NCBI GenBank assembly: GCA_014529385.2
Contig: CM043948.1
Location: 74,858,791 to 74,918,790 of the forward strand
DNA: 60,000 bases
Reading direction: 5' to 3'
Origin: Adiantum capillus-veneris
Lineage: Eukaryota; Streptophyta; Polypodiopsida; Polypodiales; Pteridaceae
Position 1 is the first letter of the stretch. Each line of letters starts with the position of its first letter. A program made the position numbers and the translations under genes. The notes under the pieces are model-generated. The model was given only the letters and a program-made list of their open reading frames with translations, had not been told where the DNA came from and did no database searches. Shown one piece after another: positions 22,284 to 33,037 of this stretch.

Positions 22284-22937
22284 AAAGCACACACAATATA
22301 CGTGGTTCACCCAATGTGGGATACATCCACGACAAAGCAGCCACTCAATGGCTTTAGTACTTCAAACATTAAGTAGGTTACAAAGGGATTACACCCTTAA
22401 TAGGGCTCCCACCTTGCTTCACTCTCACCACCTCACACCCACCTTGTTGCATCAACTTCACATGCCAAAATGTGTGTAGAAATGGTCTCCTTTTATAAGC
22501 CAAAAGGGTTGCCCTCTCTCATGAGACGTAGCACAGTGTAGGCGCTTTTGTGTAGACAAGTCCAAATGGACTCTCAAATCCGCCCATGTGTGGCCGCCCT
22601 TGAGAAGACAAGTCCGCCTTTGAAATTGGCCACCAGATTGAATTCGGACACCGGCCATCGGTCATTGACTTTCGACCATTGGCCACCGACCATTGAGTAC
22701 CACTCGCCAACCGACCAAACGATCGGCCATTTTCCAACCACATTTGGGCCGCTGTCCGGTCATAATATTCCGACGAAGCCAGTCTCGAGCTTTACTCGAG
22801 ACTGGCTTTGTAAATTTTGGTTTTTGGCGAGCGATTTTTCTTCACACACGATGGCTTCTCCTCATAATGGGGTCCTTACAAATGTGTGTTTTCAATACAA
22901 AAAATTACAAGGGGTGAATCAGGCTCCATACTTAACA
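22159..22937 (-). repeat. copia-1 5' LTR
   Basis: TGTTAGGAAATAAGACGTAG to CATACTTAACA, followed by the TSD AGAGC. It includes an (AG)n tract at 22248-22281. Confidence 0.92.
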
Positions 22938-23396
22938 AGAGCCTCCTGATCATCTGTGTGCACGGGGATGACCCGGCGGATGACCCGGCGGCTCGTGGTC
23001 CCCTTTTTTTTCATAATGTTAGATTTTTAACTTTCTAGTGGTTTTCAAACAAGCTTGTGGTTTTTTTTTTTGGGTGCAAAGTTGGACCTATACCTCCCAA
23101 TGGGCTTCAATGGAGCTTTTGCATTAAAAAAAGACAGCACGTGAGGGGGGGTCCCCATCATCCGCATGCGCACAGACAACGAAAGAGGTTCTAGGCCCCG
23201 TGCTTTTTTTTTCTGTTGCACCCCCACAAAACCATACCAGGTATCAAAGATGTAATTTTCTTGTTTTTTTGAGAAAATTATTCCCTCTCTTTGTCTATGT
23301 ATACATTTTTTTTGTGAAGAAAAGGGGAGGGCCAAGAGCCCTCCCATCATCGCATGCACGCAGATGATGGGGGGCCTCTTGGTCCCCTCCTTTTTT

Positions 23397-23397
<1 letters not shown>

Positions 23398-23474
<77 letters not shown>
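23398..23474. repeat. (AG)n microsatellite in hairpin array
   Basis: An almost unbroken AG tract of ~77 bases directly after the hairpin at 23332-23382. A second AG tract follows the next hairpin at 23645-23700. Confidence 0.95.
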
Positions 23475-23477
<3 letters not shown>

Positions 23478-23642
23478 CATCTTGCTTGTGTCCTTTGACA
23501 CCGGCTATCCATGTGGCTATCAAAGGAGTTTTTTTTTTTGTGCAAAAAGTACTCCCTCTGTCTATCTATGTTTACATTTTTTTGTGAAAAAAAGGGAAGG
23601 GCCAAGAACTGACAATGGGGGGCTCTTAGCCCCCTCCTTTTG

Positions 23643-23702
<60 letters not shown>

Positions 23703-23937
23703 GCCTTACTCATGTTCTTTCACATCGGCTATCAAACTTTCAGATGTATTTTATTTTTGTAAAATTACTGCATCCCTGCCTACATATACATTTATTTGGC
23801 AAAAAAAGGGAGAACCAAGAGCCCTCCCATCGTCCGTGCACATGCAGACGATGGGGGGGGCTCTTGGACCGCTCCTTTTGAACGAGAGAGCGACATCTTC
23901 CTCATGGGCAATGGAGCTTGAAAGATCTTTTTCCTAC

Positions 23938-24468
23938 AACAGAGCCCGCAATTGACCCAGCATCAGTAGAAGCAAACCCAGTTGAGTGAATGAGTGATAT
24001 AATAGTGCCAAGGGTTGGTGCTAGAGCAGACAACCTAGTAGCAATATCAGGTGCAACAAGAACTACAAAAATATACTAGTTAAAAATGGAAACTAGAGAA
24101 CTAGGACCTTGCAGCATGCCCAAGTGACATTTAACATAAGTAACATCAGCTCCCATCAAACCACCTCGCTTCCACTTCGCCCAACTTTTAACCTCTTTTT
24201 CCTTCTTATCTTTGTTCTCTTCAGTATCCTCTTGAGGTGCCATCATAGAATATACAGCTCCATTGCTGCCTCCATGGGTGCCCAAACCAAGAATGACAGT
24301 GTATTCAATCACTCAAGACTGCAGTCGTACCTTGCAAAATCAAGCAGCACTTTATTCCACTTCACATCAACCCAGGTTGCCAACAAATGTTTTTTTTCTA
24401 AATTTTGGTATCTCTTTCAAAAAAAATTATTGTCTCTTTATATTTTGGATGTTTGTTTTTTCAAATCT

Positions 24469-24516
<48 letters not shown>

Positions 24517-24701
24517 AATTTTCAACTGTCTTTTAAAACAACTATCTCTTCAATTTTAATTTTTTCTCTCTCTTTTTGGTAAAATGACTCTCTTTTACTT
24601 TAAAAAAATCTCTCTTTCTCTCTCTTAACTTTTATTTTTCTAAAAAAAGTATCTCCTAAATTTAAAAAAATGTTTGTGTCCCCCCCCCCCCCCCCCTTCC
24701 C

Positions 24702-24748
<47 letters not shown>

Positions 24749-24873
24749 AACAAAAAGAGAATCGATTGAAAATAGAGAATAAGACTAACCTGGTGGTTTG
24801 CTTCTACTAACAACAAAATTGTCAATGAAGACCGACCTCTAACATGCGCAATAGCTTCTCGCACTCCCACACA
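23938..24873 (-). pseudogene. Three exons of an unrecognised host gene, one frameshift
   Basis: On the minus strand three exon-like blocks join with compatible phases. Exon A, 24873-24790, reads CVGVREAIAHVRGRSSLTIL and on to ANHQ before a CAG|GTTAGT donor. Exon B, ~24370-24108, includes KVLLDFARYDCSLE, then TVILGLGTHGGSNGAVYS and GLMGADVTYVKCHLGMLQ. Exon C, 24062-23938, reads LVAPDIATRLSALAPTLGTI and STDAGSIAGSV. The codon split between B and C is restored exactly at their junction. One base appears missing within exon B near 24304, which breaks the frame. I do not recognise the protein; composition suggests a large helical protein. No exons were found further downstream in the hairpin array, so it is probably a fragment or a gene invaded by repeats. 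Confidence 0.45.
24472..24511. repeat. (CT)n microsatellite in a putative intron
   Basis: A CT tract between exons A and B of the unrecognised minus-strand gene. A second one at 24705-24746 follows a poly-C run at 24680-24696. Confidence 0.95.
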
Positions 24874-25238
24874 CTAGAATAGCAAGGTATCCATCTATTT
24901 CTCCCTTTATTTGCTTAGAAAAGGCCTCCTTATCTCAAAATGGAATGCAATTGCAACAACTCTTAGCAATCACATTGGTATTTTGTGAGCCATTGCTCCA
25001 GATTGCTCTATGGGACAAATTTTATACTTGAGGTTGTGAGGACTATGTTTATGCTTTAAGGATGCGTATTTGTGATGCAAGCATACAATTAGATGGGAAA
25101 CCAAAATAATAAAAAAGAGCAAGGGACACAATTATTTTATATATAATTAAAGGGACACTTATAAAAATTTGAAAAATAAAAGGCTAGAGAAAGAGAGAGA
25201 TTTAATGAAACAAAAAATGTGAGTGAGTGAGTGATTGA

Positions 25239-25298
<60 letters not shown>
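25239..25298. repeat. Compound (GT)n(GA)n microsatellite
   Basis: GT units switch to GA units at about 25258. The surrounding 24900-25500 is A-rich with scattered GAGA motifs and no gene. Confidence 0.95.
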
Positions 25299-25301
<3 letters not shown>

Positions 25302-25508
25302 ATTTTACAAAAATAGAGAGACCAATATTGAAAAAATAATAGAAAGAGAGGAACAAAAACATTTATAAAATTGAACAAATATTTGTTTCAAAAAACAATA
25401 AAAGTAAAGAGACAAAAATAGATATTTAAAAAAAAGAAAAAATGTAAAATAGAGAGAGATAGAGAGTAATTAGAGAAAAAGAGATACCAAGATATGGAAA
25501 AAAAGATT

Positions 25509-25523
25509 GGGGGGGGGGGGAGA

Positions 25524-25581
<58 letters not shown>

Positions 25582-25594
25582 TAGATAGATAGAT
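25509..25594. repeat. G-run, (AG)n and (GATA)n compound repeat
   Basis: G12 at 25509-25520, AG to 25577, then five GATA units to 25594 that abut the 3' terminus of LINE-B. The GATA units may be the LINE's own tail. Confidence 0.9.
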
Positions 25595-26494
25595 TTTATT
25601 ATCGTCCTCGGAGGTCAAATATGACCTATGGGACCAAAGTTACATGTGATGTAGTATGTGTACGGCTGATGAGTGACTCTCGATGCTCCAAAATTGTAGT
25701 GATGAGAGTCGCAATGGAGAGCCCACACTTTGGCTGGGAGAGGAAAGTGTGTAGGTCTAAGTTATGGCTGAAAATGTGAGAGAAGCAAGTTCGGATGTGA
25801 TCAAAAGCTGAGCACTCTAGTAGTGTGTGGTACTCAGACTCTCGAACTTGCAGTGAGCATAATGTGCACAATCGATTTGACTCTTCTCCATTGCCCCAAC
25901 GCCCTATCTCGCATCGAAGGAAATGGGAGCTAAGCCGAATTGTTGCGATAGTGCGTATCGCGGACAAGGGAATAGGCTCAAGCATGTAAGTGTGAGTACG
26001 GTTTCCTCTCTCAGCGAAGAACATGGTTTTGTAGTTGGGGGCAATATAGGTGGTGTAATGTATGAAGCGTGACCCACCGGATTTCTCCCAAGCCGTAATA
26101 CATTGGCGTTGTAGAAAAGCTTCATTCACTTGAGAGTCAATTGAAGCATCATGTAGCAAGTGTAATGCATCCCATCTCCCAAACCACTTCTTTATGTCTT
26201 GCATCCATCCCGTGCTCAAGATCTTGCTTTTATGCGTCTTTTGAACTTTTTTGCTTGCTTCCCATGCAATTGTAGGAAGTCGATGTGAGGGGTTTTGACG
26301 CATCTTTATCATGTACTCCACAACCCTTTCCATGCCCATAACCTCAATTGGAAGAGATCCCGACTCAAGAAGTAGGAGCATATATGGTGTTTGTGTCTTA
26401 ACTTGGAGTATTGCATTGCATTGCGAATTATAGTCCCATCAAAAAGATCTATCCAAATTCTCCCAACGATGTAAAAATTTACTTTTGAAAACAT
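25595..26494 (-). mobile_element. LINE-B: 5'-truncated LINE, C-terminal part of ORF2 and 3' end
   Basis: The minus-strand frame 25626-26381 (251 codons) ends with a Cys/His cluster CTLCSLQVRESEYHTLLEC. Before it comes TIRLSSHFLRCEIGRW, the same layout as LINE-A's RTSSHQLEIEFGKF and CKLCGMEPE. A preceding frame at 26309-26494 overlaps by frameshift. The 3' end (GGTCCCATAGGTCATATTTG ... GGACGATAATAAAATC) matches LINE-A's 3' end in order and spacing. No RT catalytic block is present, so it is a 5'-truncated insertion. It is flanked by GATA/AG repeats on the 3' side and CT/CA repeats on the 5' side. Confidence 0.7.
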
Positions 26495-26502
26495 ATATTT
26501 CC

Positions 26503-26616
<114 letters not shown>

Positions 26617-26703
26617 ACTCATTTATTATGATGCCCAAAACACTGAACCTTAAGGGCTCATGCACCACCCTTGGCATAGGAGCCATCATTTTTTTGCATA
26701 AGT

Positions 26704-27024
26704 ATGATTACTCACCTCCCCACTCCTCGTCGATGGTTGACCTACATGCAGTTCTGCTACATCCCCACCTCCTACAGCGTGGGCCTCCCACTACACGGTA
26801 GCTGCACTGTGAAGCTAGGCTCCACCTCGCCACAAGCTTATGCTTTTGTTTCCATGGCTTTAAAGGAAGTATGGTTCTTGGATTTGGTGCAGAGAGAAAC
26901 TTACTATTTGTGGGCTATTATACATGACACTACCACCTCGGAGTTCATAGAGAGACTTCTTGGCCCCTACTCTTATGTGCATCCAAGGTCAAACATGGGG
27001 TGCTCCACGCAGGTTTCCCTTTAG
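26704..27024 (+). pseudogene. Unrecognised coding-like frame
   Basis: An uninterrupted 106-codon frame with protein-like composition (LHGSCTVKLGSTSPQAYAFV; EVWFLDLVQRETYYLWAI; TSEFIERLLGPYSYVHPRS). No family motif recognised. It may belong with the decayed coding DNA at 27407-28680, being on the same strand 400 bases upstream. Confidence 0.25.
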
Positions 27025-27273
27025 CAACTTTGGGTATTTTTTGAATAACACGTGGGTTACTTTGATAACACTTGCTTTCCACTGCCTAACACATTTCTTT
27101 GTTGGTGGAAGGTATAGAAGGAACCCTCACTCTTGTACATTTTTGCAAAGATATGCTCAACTAAGAATGGAAATCCTCTCTCTTTGCTTTGCTCTCTTGT
27201 TCATAAAAAATGTTAAATTTTTTGTTCCTTCTGTACTTTTTCATGAGTAAAGTCAACTCTCCTAACTTTTGAA

Positions 27274-27277
<4 letters not shown>

Positions 27278-27309
<32 letters not shown>

Positions 27310-27316
27310 ACACACG
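27278..27316. repeat. (CA)n microsatellite
   Basis: CA dinucleotides with a few CATA and CACG variants. Confidence 0.95.
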
Positions 27317-27406
27317 CACGCACGCACACTCGTGGTGGTGATAGTGATGCTTCTAGCACCACCTATCATCTTTGGATTATACTGTGTTTCCCCTTGCTTG
27401 TAGGGC

Positions 27407-28680
27407 TCTAACTCTAGAAGATGGGATGGTGCACTTGCAGCTCTAGAGTATGATTGTAGCCTACCTACCCCCCCTTCTATTGTACAAGGCCTGCTCCTGT
27501 GTATCAAGGATCCATCCTTCCATAAAACTCTATTGGATGCTGACAAAGGTGCTCTAGCAGTAGATGAATCAATTGATCTTCTGGTGCTGGCCCAACTTGA
27601 CAACCTTGCTTGGTTCAACATCTATGCAAGGCTAGAGAAAACCCTACAGCCACTGCCTCTAGGCTTTTGGAAATTGCTACCAACCTAGGCTCCATACAAG
27701 ATGATGATGGGAGAGAGCATAGGGAATGGCTGGAAAATTCCTTGTATATCACGAGAAAGTTTATGGGCTTGCATGGCAAGAAGTTGCATAATGATCCCCT
27801 CATTAAGCAAAGGAAAAGGCATCCTCTTCAAGAAGCTCCCTCCTTGTCATTATCCCCCCTACCTCCACCACCAACTTTTTGATCTTGGATGGTCTAGATG
27901 ATGATGAGGTTGATATTACCACCCATAACTTCTCTGTGTCTTCTCCCTCCTTGGGTATTGCAAAGGAACCCTTTGACATCTCTGCTAGGCTCCTTGAAGT
28001 CTACTTAGGCAAGGCAAACAATAAGCCATGGACTCTTGGTAATTTTTCTCTTTTGGATCCCTTAATTGAAGGGCTTCTGCTCACCCTTATCAATGACATA
28101 GACAAAGATGCTATGAAGATAGGGCTGCAACATATTCTGTAGAATAATTGATCCACTATCATTGAGTCTTACTTATACTATGGAGGTCTTTGATAGGGCT
28201 GCAACATATTCTGTAGAATAATTGCTCCACTATCATTGAGTCTTACTTAATGGCATGCCCTTTTACTATGGAGGTCTTTGAGAGACAAAAAGATGCAATG
28301 CTACTGTGGGTTTCCTCCTTGGTGTGAAGGGCCTAATCAGCACTACTGGCAGGGACTCAAATTATACAACTAGCTTTGGAATGTTCACAAGCCATTTATA
28401 AAACGTGGATGATCATGTTGGCGAAGGATATTTTTGTAAGGATGCTAATATCCTTTGGGTTGATCATGTTCTATGGATGATTATGCATAACCTTTCTGAA
28501 TTTTTCCCTATCCCATCCCTTAAAAAATCCATGCTGACCTTCTTGAGCTGGATTGGCACTGAAGCACAGGAGGCTATCAAGGCTCTCTTAATCCCTCTTT
28601 ATTATAGGGAGAAGCTCAAAGATGCAGTGAAGCAACTTTCCTTGTATTGGATAGTTGCATACCTCCAATAAACAATTTGA
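27407..28680 (+). pseudogene. Decayed protein-coding DNA of unknown family
   Basis: Starting after a plausible acceptor (CTTGCTTGTAG), long protein-like stretches follow one another in shifting frames: ALAALEYDCSLPTPPSIVQG, KARENPTATASRLLEIATNL, HREWLENSLYITRKFMGLHG, LLEVYLGKANNKPWTLGNF, DPLIEGLLLTLINDIDKDAM and, at 28405-28671, a frame with FPIPSLKKSMLTFLSW. Frameshifts fall near 27610 and 27870, and a 74-base tandem duplication at 28118-28281 adds more. No transposon motif is visible, so a host pseudogene is more likely than a TE, but I cannot name the parent. Confidence 0.35.
28118..28281 (+). repeat. 74-base tandem duplication
   Basis: GATAGGGCTGCAACATATTC to ACTATGGAGGTCTTTGA occurs at 28118 and again at 28192. 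The second copy holds an extra ~15 bases (TGGCATGCCCTTTT). It breaks the coding-like frame in which it lies. Confidence 0.9.
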
Positions 28681-28689
28681 CTGAGGCCC

Positions 28690-29203
28690 TTACCTAGGAC
28701 CCTTATCTTTACACTACCCCCCTTTGGAAAAAAACTTTTTTCCTCAAAAGCAAAAGCGAGAAATCATTTTTTAATCACACTAATGTTCTCCCAAGTGAAC
28801 TTCTTCATGAGGTTTATCCTGCCACTTGACAAAAATATTTGTAAACCTCATAAAAGCATAGTCTTCACAATTAGCCATGTTGAGTGAGGAGATGAAACAT
28901 GTAATAGTAAATCAAAATTCTCATAGCATAGACACTTCATAAGTGGAATGTCTCAATGCATCCACTATGTCAAATAACCAAAATGCATATTGCTACCATA
29001 CAACCACTCATAAGGTTGTCATACTTTGTTATCTTGAGACTTTTGTAGGAAAAATCTTGATCGTATCTAAATAGATAACCTTGTCCACATAATTGTTTAA
29101 AAAGAGTTTTGAAATGATCCTCAAAGAACAAGAATCATCAGCATTATAGGACGCATTATGACACATATGAGATTATATGGCATAAATGTCATAGTCCATG
29201 AGA
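28690..29203. other. Spacer up to the gypsy insertion, nothing recognised
   Basis: AT-rich, without motif-bearing frames. It ends at the left target-site duplication ACTCA (29204-29208). Confidence 0.5.
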
Positions 29204-29208
29204 ACTCA

Positions 29209-30539
29209 TGTAATGGAAATGGACTATGAACATTGAGAATAGCGGAATTAAGAAAATTGTAGTGAGCATTTTTATGAGAATACTTTGAGAAAATGGAGGG
29301 TGAACTTGATTAGAGATAGCAACATAACCATTATACTTAATTAACTTGGCATGAACAATACTTTTCAAGAGAGAGTATTAGAGAACTTGACAACATTTGA
29401 GGACTGGATTTATGTGGAGCCAATCCCCCCTCCAAAAGGATTTTGTATTATAATTTCTCCCATAAAGAGAGACTTGGTACAATACAAGATTTGTGTTCCT
29501 TGAGACCTTGATGGTGAAATGAAGATAGAGAGCTTCATGCACCACAATTATGCCCGTAACTTAGCTAAATGAAAGCATTAACTTGTCCCCGGCCTCAATT
29601 CCAAGACCTCAAACACCTTCGAATGTGGAGAGAGCTAGCAGGGAATGAGGGTAGGGAAGAGGAAGAAGAAACATTCTTACGAGAAAGAAATAGTTCCTCC
29701 CCTCAAGATAGCCCTCTACTTGCATGGTCGACCCTCTTCTAGCTCATGCTTGTGGCTCATTGGATCTCTCAAGCCTAGCCAATCACAAGCCTTGGTCACA
29801 ACTAGCAATAGAGGTAGCCTTTGAACAAGTGTCCTCGTTTCCCCTTTGAGAGAGAGGGCTTGATAAATGCTTAAACAATTAACTTAATTAGGTATATTCT
29901 CATTGGACCTCTCTATGGGTCAACCAATAGGCTTTAGGCACACCAAGAGGGTAACCTAGCTAGGGGCTTGACATGTGTCCCTTTTGCCTCTTTGAGCAAG
30001 GGGTGCCCTTTGGATGAGGGAGTGATCACTCAACCCCATTCCCTACTCTCATGGCTCGCCCCCTCCTTTGTAGGCCTTGCTTTGACTTCAAGCACCTCAA
30101 GCACCTTGGCCCCCAAGTACCTTAAGCATTTAAAGCACCTTAGTCATCAAGCATGACAAGAACCTTAAGCACCATAGTCAGCAAGCACGACAAGCACGTC
30201 AAGCACTTTAGTCAGCAAGCACAAAAAGCACATCAAGCTTGGGCTGGGTTCCCACCTCAAGCTAAGCTTGCCTAAGGTCTTAGGTCTAAGGACTTTTAAC
30301 ACTAACCTTTGGAGGCCTTTAATGAAGCTAACCCTAAGATCTTTCAAGATCCATTAGCTAGCATTGCTCTTTGATATACCATCTCTTATTTTGACCCATT
30401 GACTTTGGTCTCGTGCTGAGATAGATCCATAAGCACATGTCTATATTCTAACTCTTGTTCCCATTTATTCTCCCACATTAAATGATCAGTTTAATATGAG
30501 AAAATCATTTGGGTTAGTTAGATATTAGTTTTTATGACA
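29209..30539 (-). repeat. gypsy 3' LTR, with the unoccupied copia-2 site
   Basis: Colinear with the right LTR but ~236 bases shorter, through a deletion at ~29705 bounded by CCTC in both copies. It retains an intact GTGCTGAGATAG at 30414-30425, exactly where copia-2 split the other LTR. Confidence 0.92.
30060..30240. repeat. Minisatellite-like CAAGCACCTTAGTCAG array in gypsy LTR
   Basis: Degenerate 15-35 base units built from CAAGCACCTCAAGCACCTTA and GTCAGCAAGCACGACAAG. The partner LTR has a similar array at 35757-35940 with a different copy arrangement. Confidence 0.75.
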
Positions 30540-30956
30540 TTAACTCTCTCTTGAAATCATAGTCATCCTCGACTATGAAGTAGAGGAGATAAAGCCTTAG
30601 ACATTAGTCTATGTTTCTTAGCGGGTAGTGGATCCCTTTTTACACTACGACATCATTCCAAGATGGATGAGTGATCCATTTGGGGCTTGGGAGACTTAGC
30701 TGCCGCAAGCATGTCTTCTCTTTAGTCCTTATCATAGTTCTAAAGTAGAGTGACAATTTCTACTTGGTGTTTGAGAGACGTCGTCAACACAAACATGATT
30801 CTAAGCATGCATACTACTTAAATTTATGCACAATAAAAAGAGAACTAGTCTTATAAGACAAAAAAATTGATCATTTAAAAGAAACATTAACATTTGCTTA
30901 CTCTAATGTAGCATTGTAAGCATTGACAAGCTTCATACTATCCTTAAGTTGTATTC

Positions 30957-31652
30957 CTAGCATCCATCTAGCACCTTCAAAAGGATAAATTTTGAACTTA
31001 ATAAGATACCGTCAGATAATCTTACCATGTCGTAGTACCTTGTCCTAATGTTGAAGGACAGCTTTCGGTTGTAGCACCTCTTCTTGATCTTGTGAGTTGC
31101 TATAGACACCGCATTTACCCTCGGTTGTTGTGATAGTGCATTGGCCACTTGATTATGCTTACCAACAATGTGAGCAATATGAAAATTTAATTGTGAAAAA
31201 AAATTTGCCCACCTTATTTGTTTGTCGGAGACATTGCTTTGCGTCAAGAAGTACTTGAGACTTTGGTGATCCGTTTGCAAAATAAATGGAGTCCCCAGTA
31301 GAAAGTGCTTCCATGTGTCTAGGGCATGTAGAACATCTAAAAGCTCTTTTTCATATATGCCCAAGACCCATTCATCGGTATTGAGCCTTTGGCTCTCATA
31401 TGCTATGGCATGCCCTTCTTGAAGCAAGACTGCTCCAAGGCAATCACCACAAGCATCACATTGGACCCCAAATGGCTTTGAGAGATCCGGAAGCATAAGC
31501 ACTGGTTGGGAGATAAGCTTCTCTTTGAGCTTGTCAAAAGCATTTTGTAATTTAGCAGTCCATGAGTACTTAACGTTCTTCTTTGTTAAGTCATGTAATG
31601 GTCCTGCTATTTGATAGAATTTTGCTATGAAACGTCTATAGTATGCACACAT
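30957..31652 (-). pseudogene. gypsy RNase H
   Basis: A 231-codon frame with YYRRFIAKFYQIAGPLHDLT (end of RT), then FGVQCDACGDCLGAVLLQEG (usual D-A-S first Asp region, with Cys for Ser), YEKELLDVLHALDTWKHFLL, TDHQSLKYFL, the terminal HIVGKHNQVANALSQ, and a short spacer. Catalytic positions resemble working Ty3/gypsy RNase H (D-E-D), but the last Asp of the usual ADALSR is Asn. Confidence 0.85.
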
Positions 31653-32290
31653 ACCAATAAAGCTTTGTAGCTCATCTGGATTCCTTGGATTATGCCATGC
31701 TTTTATTACCTCTAACTTTGATGGATTTATACAAATACCATCTTGAGAGATAATATGACCTAAGTATTGAATCTCTTGAAGGGAAAATTCACTCTTATTT
31801 TGATTGATAAAAAGCTTGAGAAATTACCTGTCCAAGGACTTGGAGTAGATGATGATATCATCAAAGAACACTCTAGTAAACCTACGGTGGGGTCTAAAAT
31901 TTTTCTCTGCCGTTAAATGATTGAACGTGGCTGGAGCATTTGTCAAACCAAAAGGCATGACAAGATATTCATAAAGCCAAACATTGTACGGAACACGGTC
32001 TTTATGATATCTTCATTCACTATCGTTATTTTATGATAGCCATTTTAAGGTCAATTCTAATGAAGTAGGTTGAACCTTGTAGCCACACACATGCGGTATG
32101 TACCATCTTTCTTTTGCACTAAAAGGAATGGAGAACAAAAGGGAGAGGAGCTAGGCCTCACCATCCCCTTGTGTACCAGCTCATGTACTTGCCTCATAAT
32201 CTCCTCTTGTTGAGCTTGAGAAACTCTATAAGGAGGTTTATTAGGTGGTGAGCTCCTGAGTAGAAGCTCTATCATATGGTCTCATGATCC
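31653..32290 (-). pseudogene. gypsy reverse transcriptase
   Basis: The opening block PPYRVSQAQQEEIMRQVHEL and SPFCSPFLLVQKKDGTYRMC lies at 32057-32275. The catalytic box appears as FFDDII near 31840-31875 in another frame, and QYLGHIIS and FIGMCAYYRRF follow. Many stops interrupt the palm region. Confidence 0.82.
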
Positions 32291-32565
32291 CCTCATTTTG
32301 GAGGTAACTCCATAGGGATGCCAATTGATAAATACATCTTAGAATCTATTAGACAAGTCTAATTTGTCTTGATTCCCACCACTTTGTTTTGTTAATACAT
32401 TAGCATCATTTTTAGAGACTTTTTGACAAAAATCATGTACGAGAAAACTGAGCTTTTCATCGACTTATCAAAAGCAGAGGAATTTACAAGTGGTATAGTA
32501 CGACCGGACTCATTAGCATATATATACATGCTTTTTTTCCTGTAGAGGTGAAGTAGATTCTTCTT

Positions 32566-33030
32566 TTAGGGAACTTCATGTTGGTAGCCATGCGGTTGAG
32601 CCATGCGGTTGAACCATGGTGCCCCTAGGATAACATCCTCATGTTGGAGAGGAGAGATGAAAAGTTCTTCTTTGTCGACATAGCTTTGGACATGAAGCCT
32701 CAACTTCCCAATCAAGGGAGTAATGGAGTATTGTTGTCCCTTGAAAGCCCCATTGGCAATTACAATACCTCCCATCTCAAAAGCTTGAATGCCCAACTTA
32801 GTGGCCAACGCCGTTGATACGAATTTGTGAGTAGAGCCAGGGTCAAAAAGGATGAAGGAATCATGCTCCCTCACCTTTTCCCAAGCATAGGAAAGGGATG
32901 ATCCTTTGCAATGAGAATCCTCTTTTGGAGCTTCGACTGTGGAAGCTCTAGGAGTCTCATTGCGGGCATTTTTTTGGGGGCAAGAATGATAGCCATGTCC
33001 TTGCTCCCCACACATTTGTGACCTTTGCAA
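32566..33030 (-). pseudogene. gypsy zinc knuckle and aspartic protease
   Basis: The frame opens at a knuckle-like CGEQGHGYHSC whose preceding Cys residues are in the neighbouring frame. The protease follows with FILFDPGSTHKFVS (active-site D-P/S-G-S) and FKGQQYSITPLIGKL and ends with DVILGAPWFNR, the ILGMDWL-equivalent motif. 154 codons. Confidence 0.85.
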
Positions 33031-33037
33031 AAATCCT

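Larger units (their letters stand above)
17194..22937 (-). mobile_element. Ty1/copia retrotransposon copia-1, full length but decayed
   Basis: Two LTRs (17194-17971 and 22159-22937, ~778 bp) open TGTTAGG and close TTAGCA/TTAACA. The direct repeat AGAGC flanks the element at 17189-17193 and 22938-22942. The primer-binding site beside the right LTR and polypurine tract beside the left LTR fix the minus orientation. Gene order gag-protease-integrase-RT-RNase H is that of Ty1/copia. The LTRs differ at many positions and every domain carries stops or frameshifts. It sits inside the first unit of the hairpin array. Confidence 0.93.
17150..23900. repeat. Tandem array of hairpin-bearing repeat units, interrupted by copia-1
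   Basis: Five related units of ~190-270 bases. Each has a T-rich stretch, a CTCCCTCTGTCTATNTATGT-like segment, an A/G-rich run, an inverted repeat of the form CCAAGAGCCCTCCCATCGTC-loop-complement, CCCCTCC, and in some units an (AG)n tract. The hairpins lie at 17185-17193 plus 22938-23003 (split by copia-1), ~23144-23195, 23332-23382, 23602-23629 (shortened) and 23815-23867. The last has ~20-base arms nearly perfectly complementary around GTGCACATGC. No coding potential. Confidence 0.7.

Noticed and set aside
22938-23900. CRISPR-like repeat array
   Set aside because: Unit length, variable spacing, simple-repeat content and the plant nuclear context rule it out. It is a tandem satellite-like array.
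23398-23955. 186-codon + frame through AG tracts
   Set aside because: Poly-(Arg-Glu) from the (AG)n repeats; the rest is the hairpin array.
29968-30156. Plus-strand frame found in both gypsy LTRs (also at 35643-35831)
   Set aside because: Its presence in both copies reflects LTR duplication; the sequence is mostly the CAAGCACC minisatellite.
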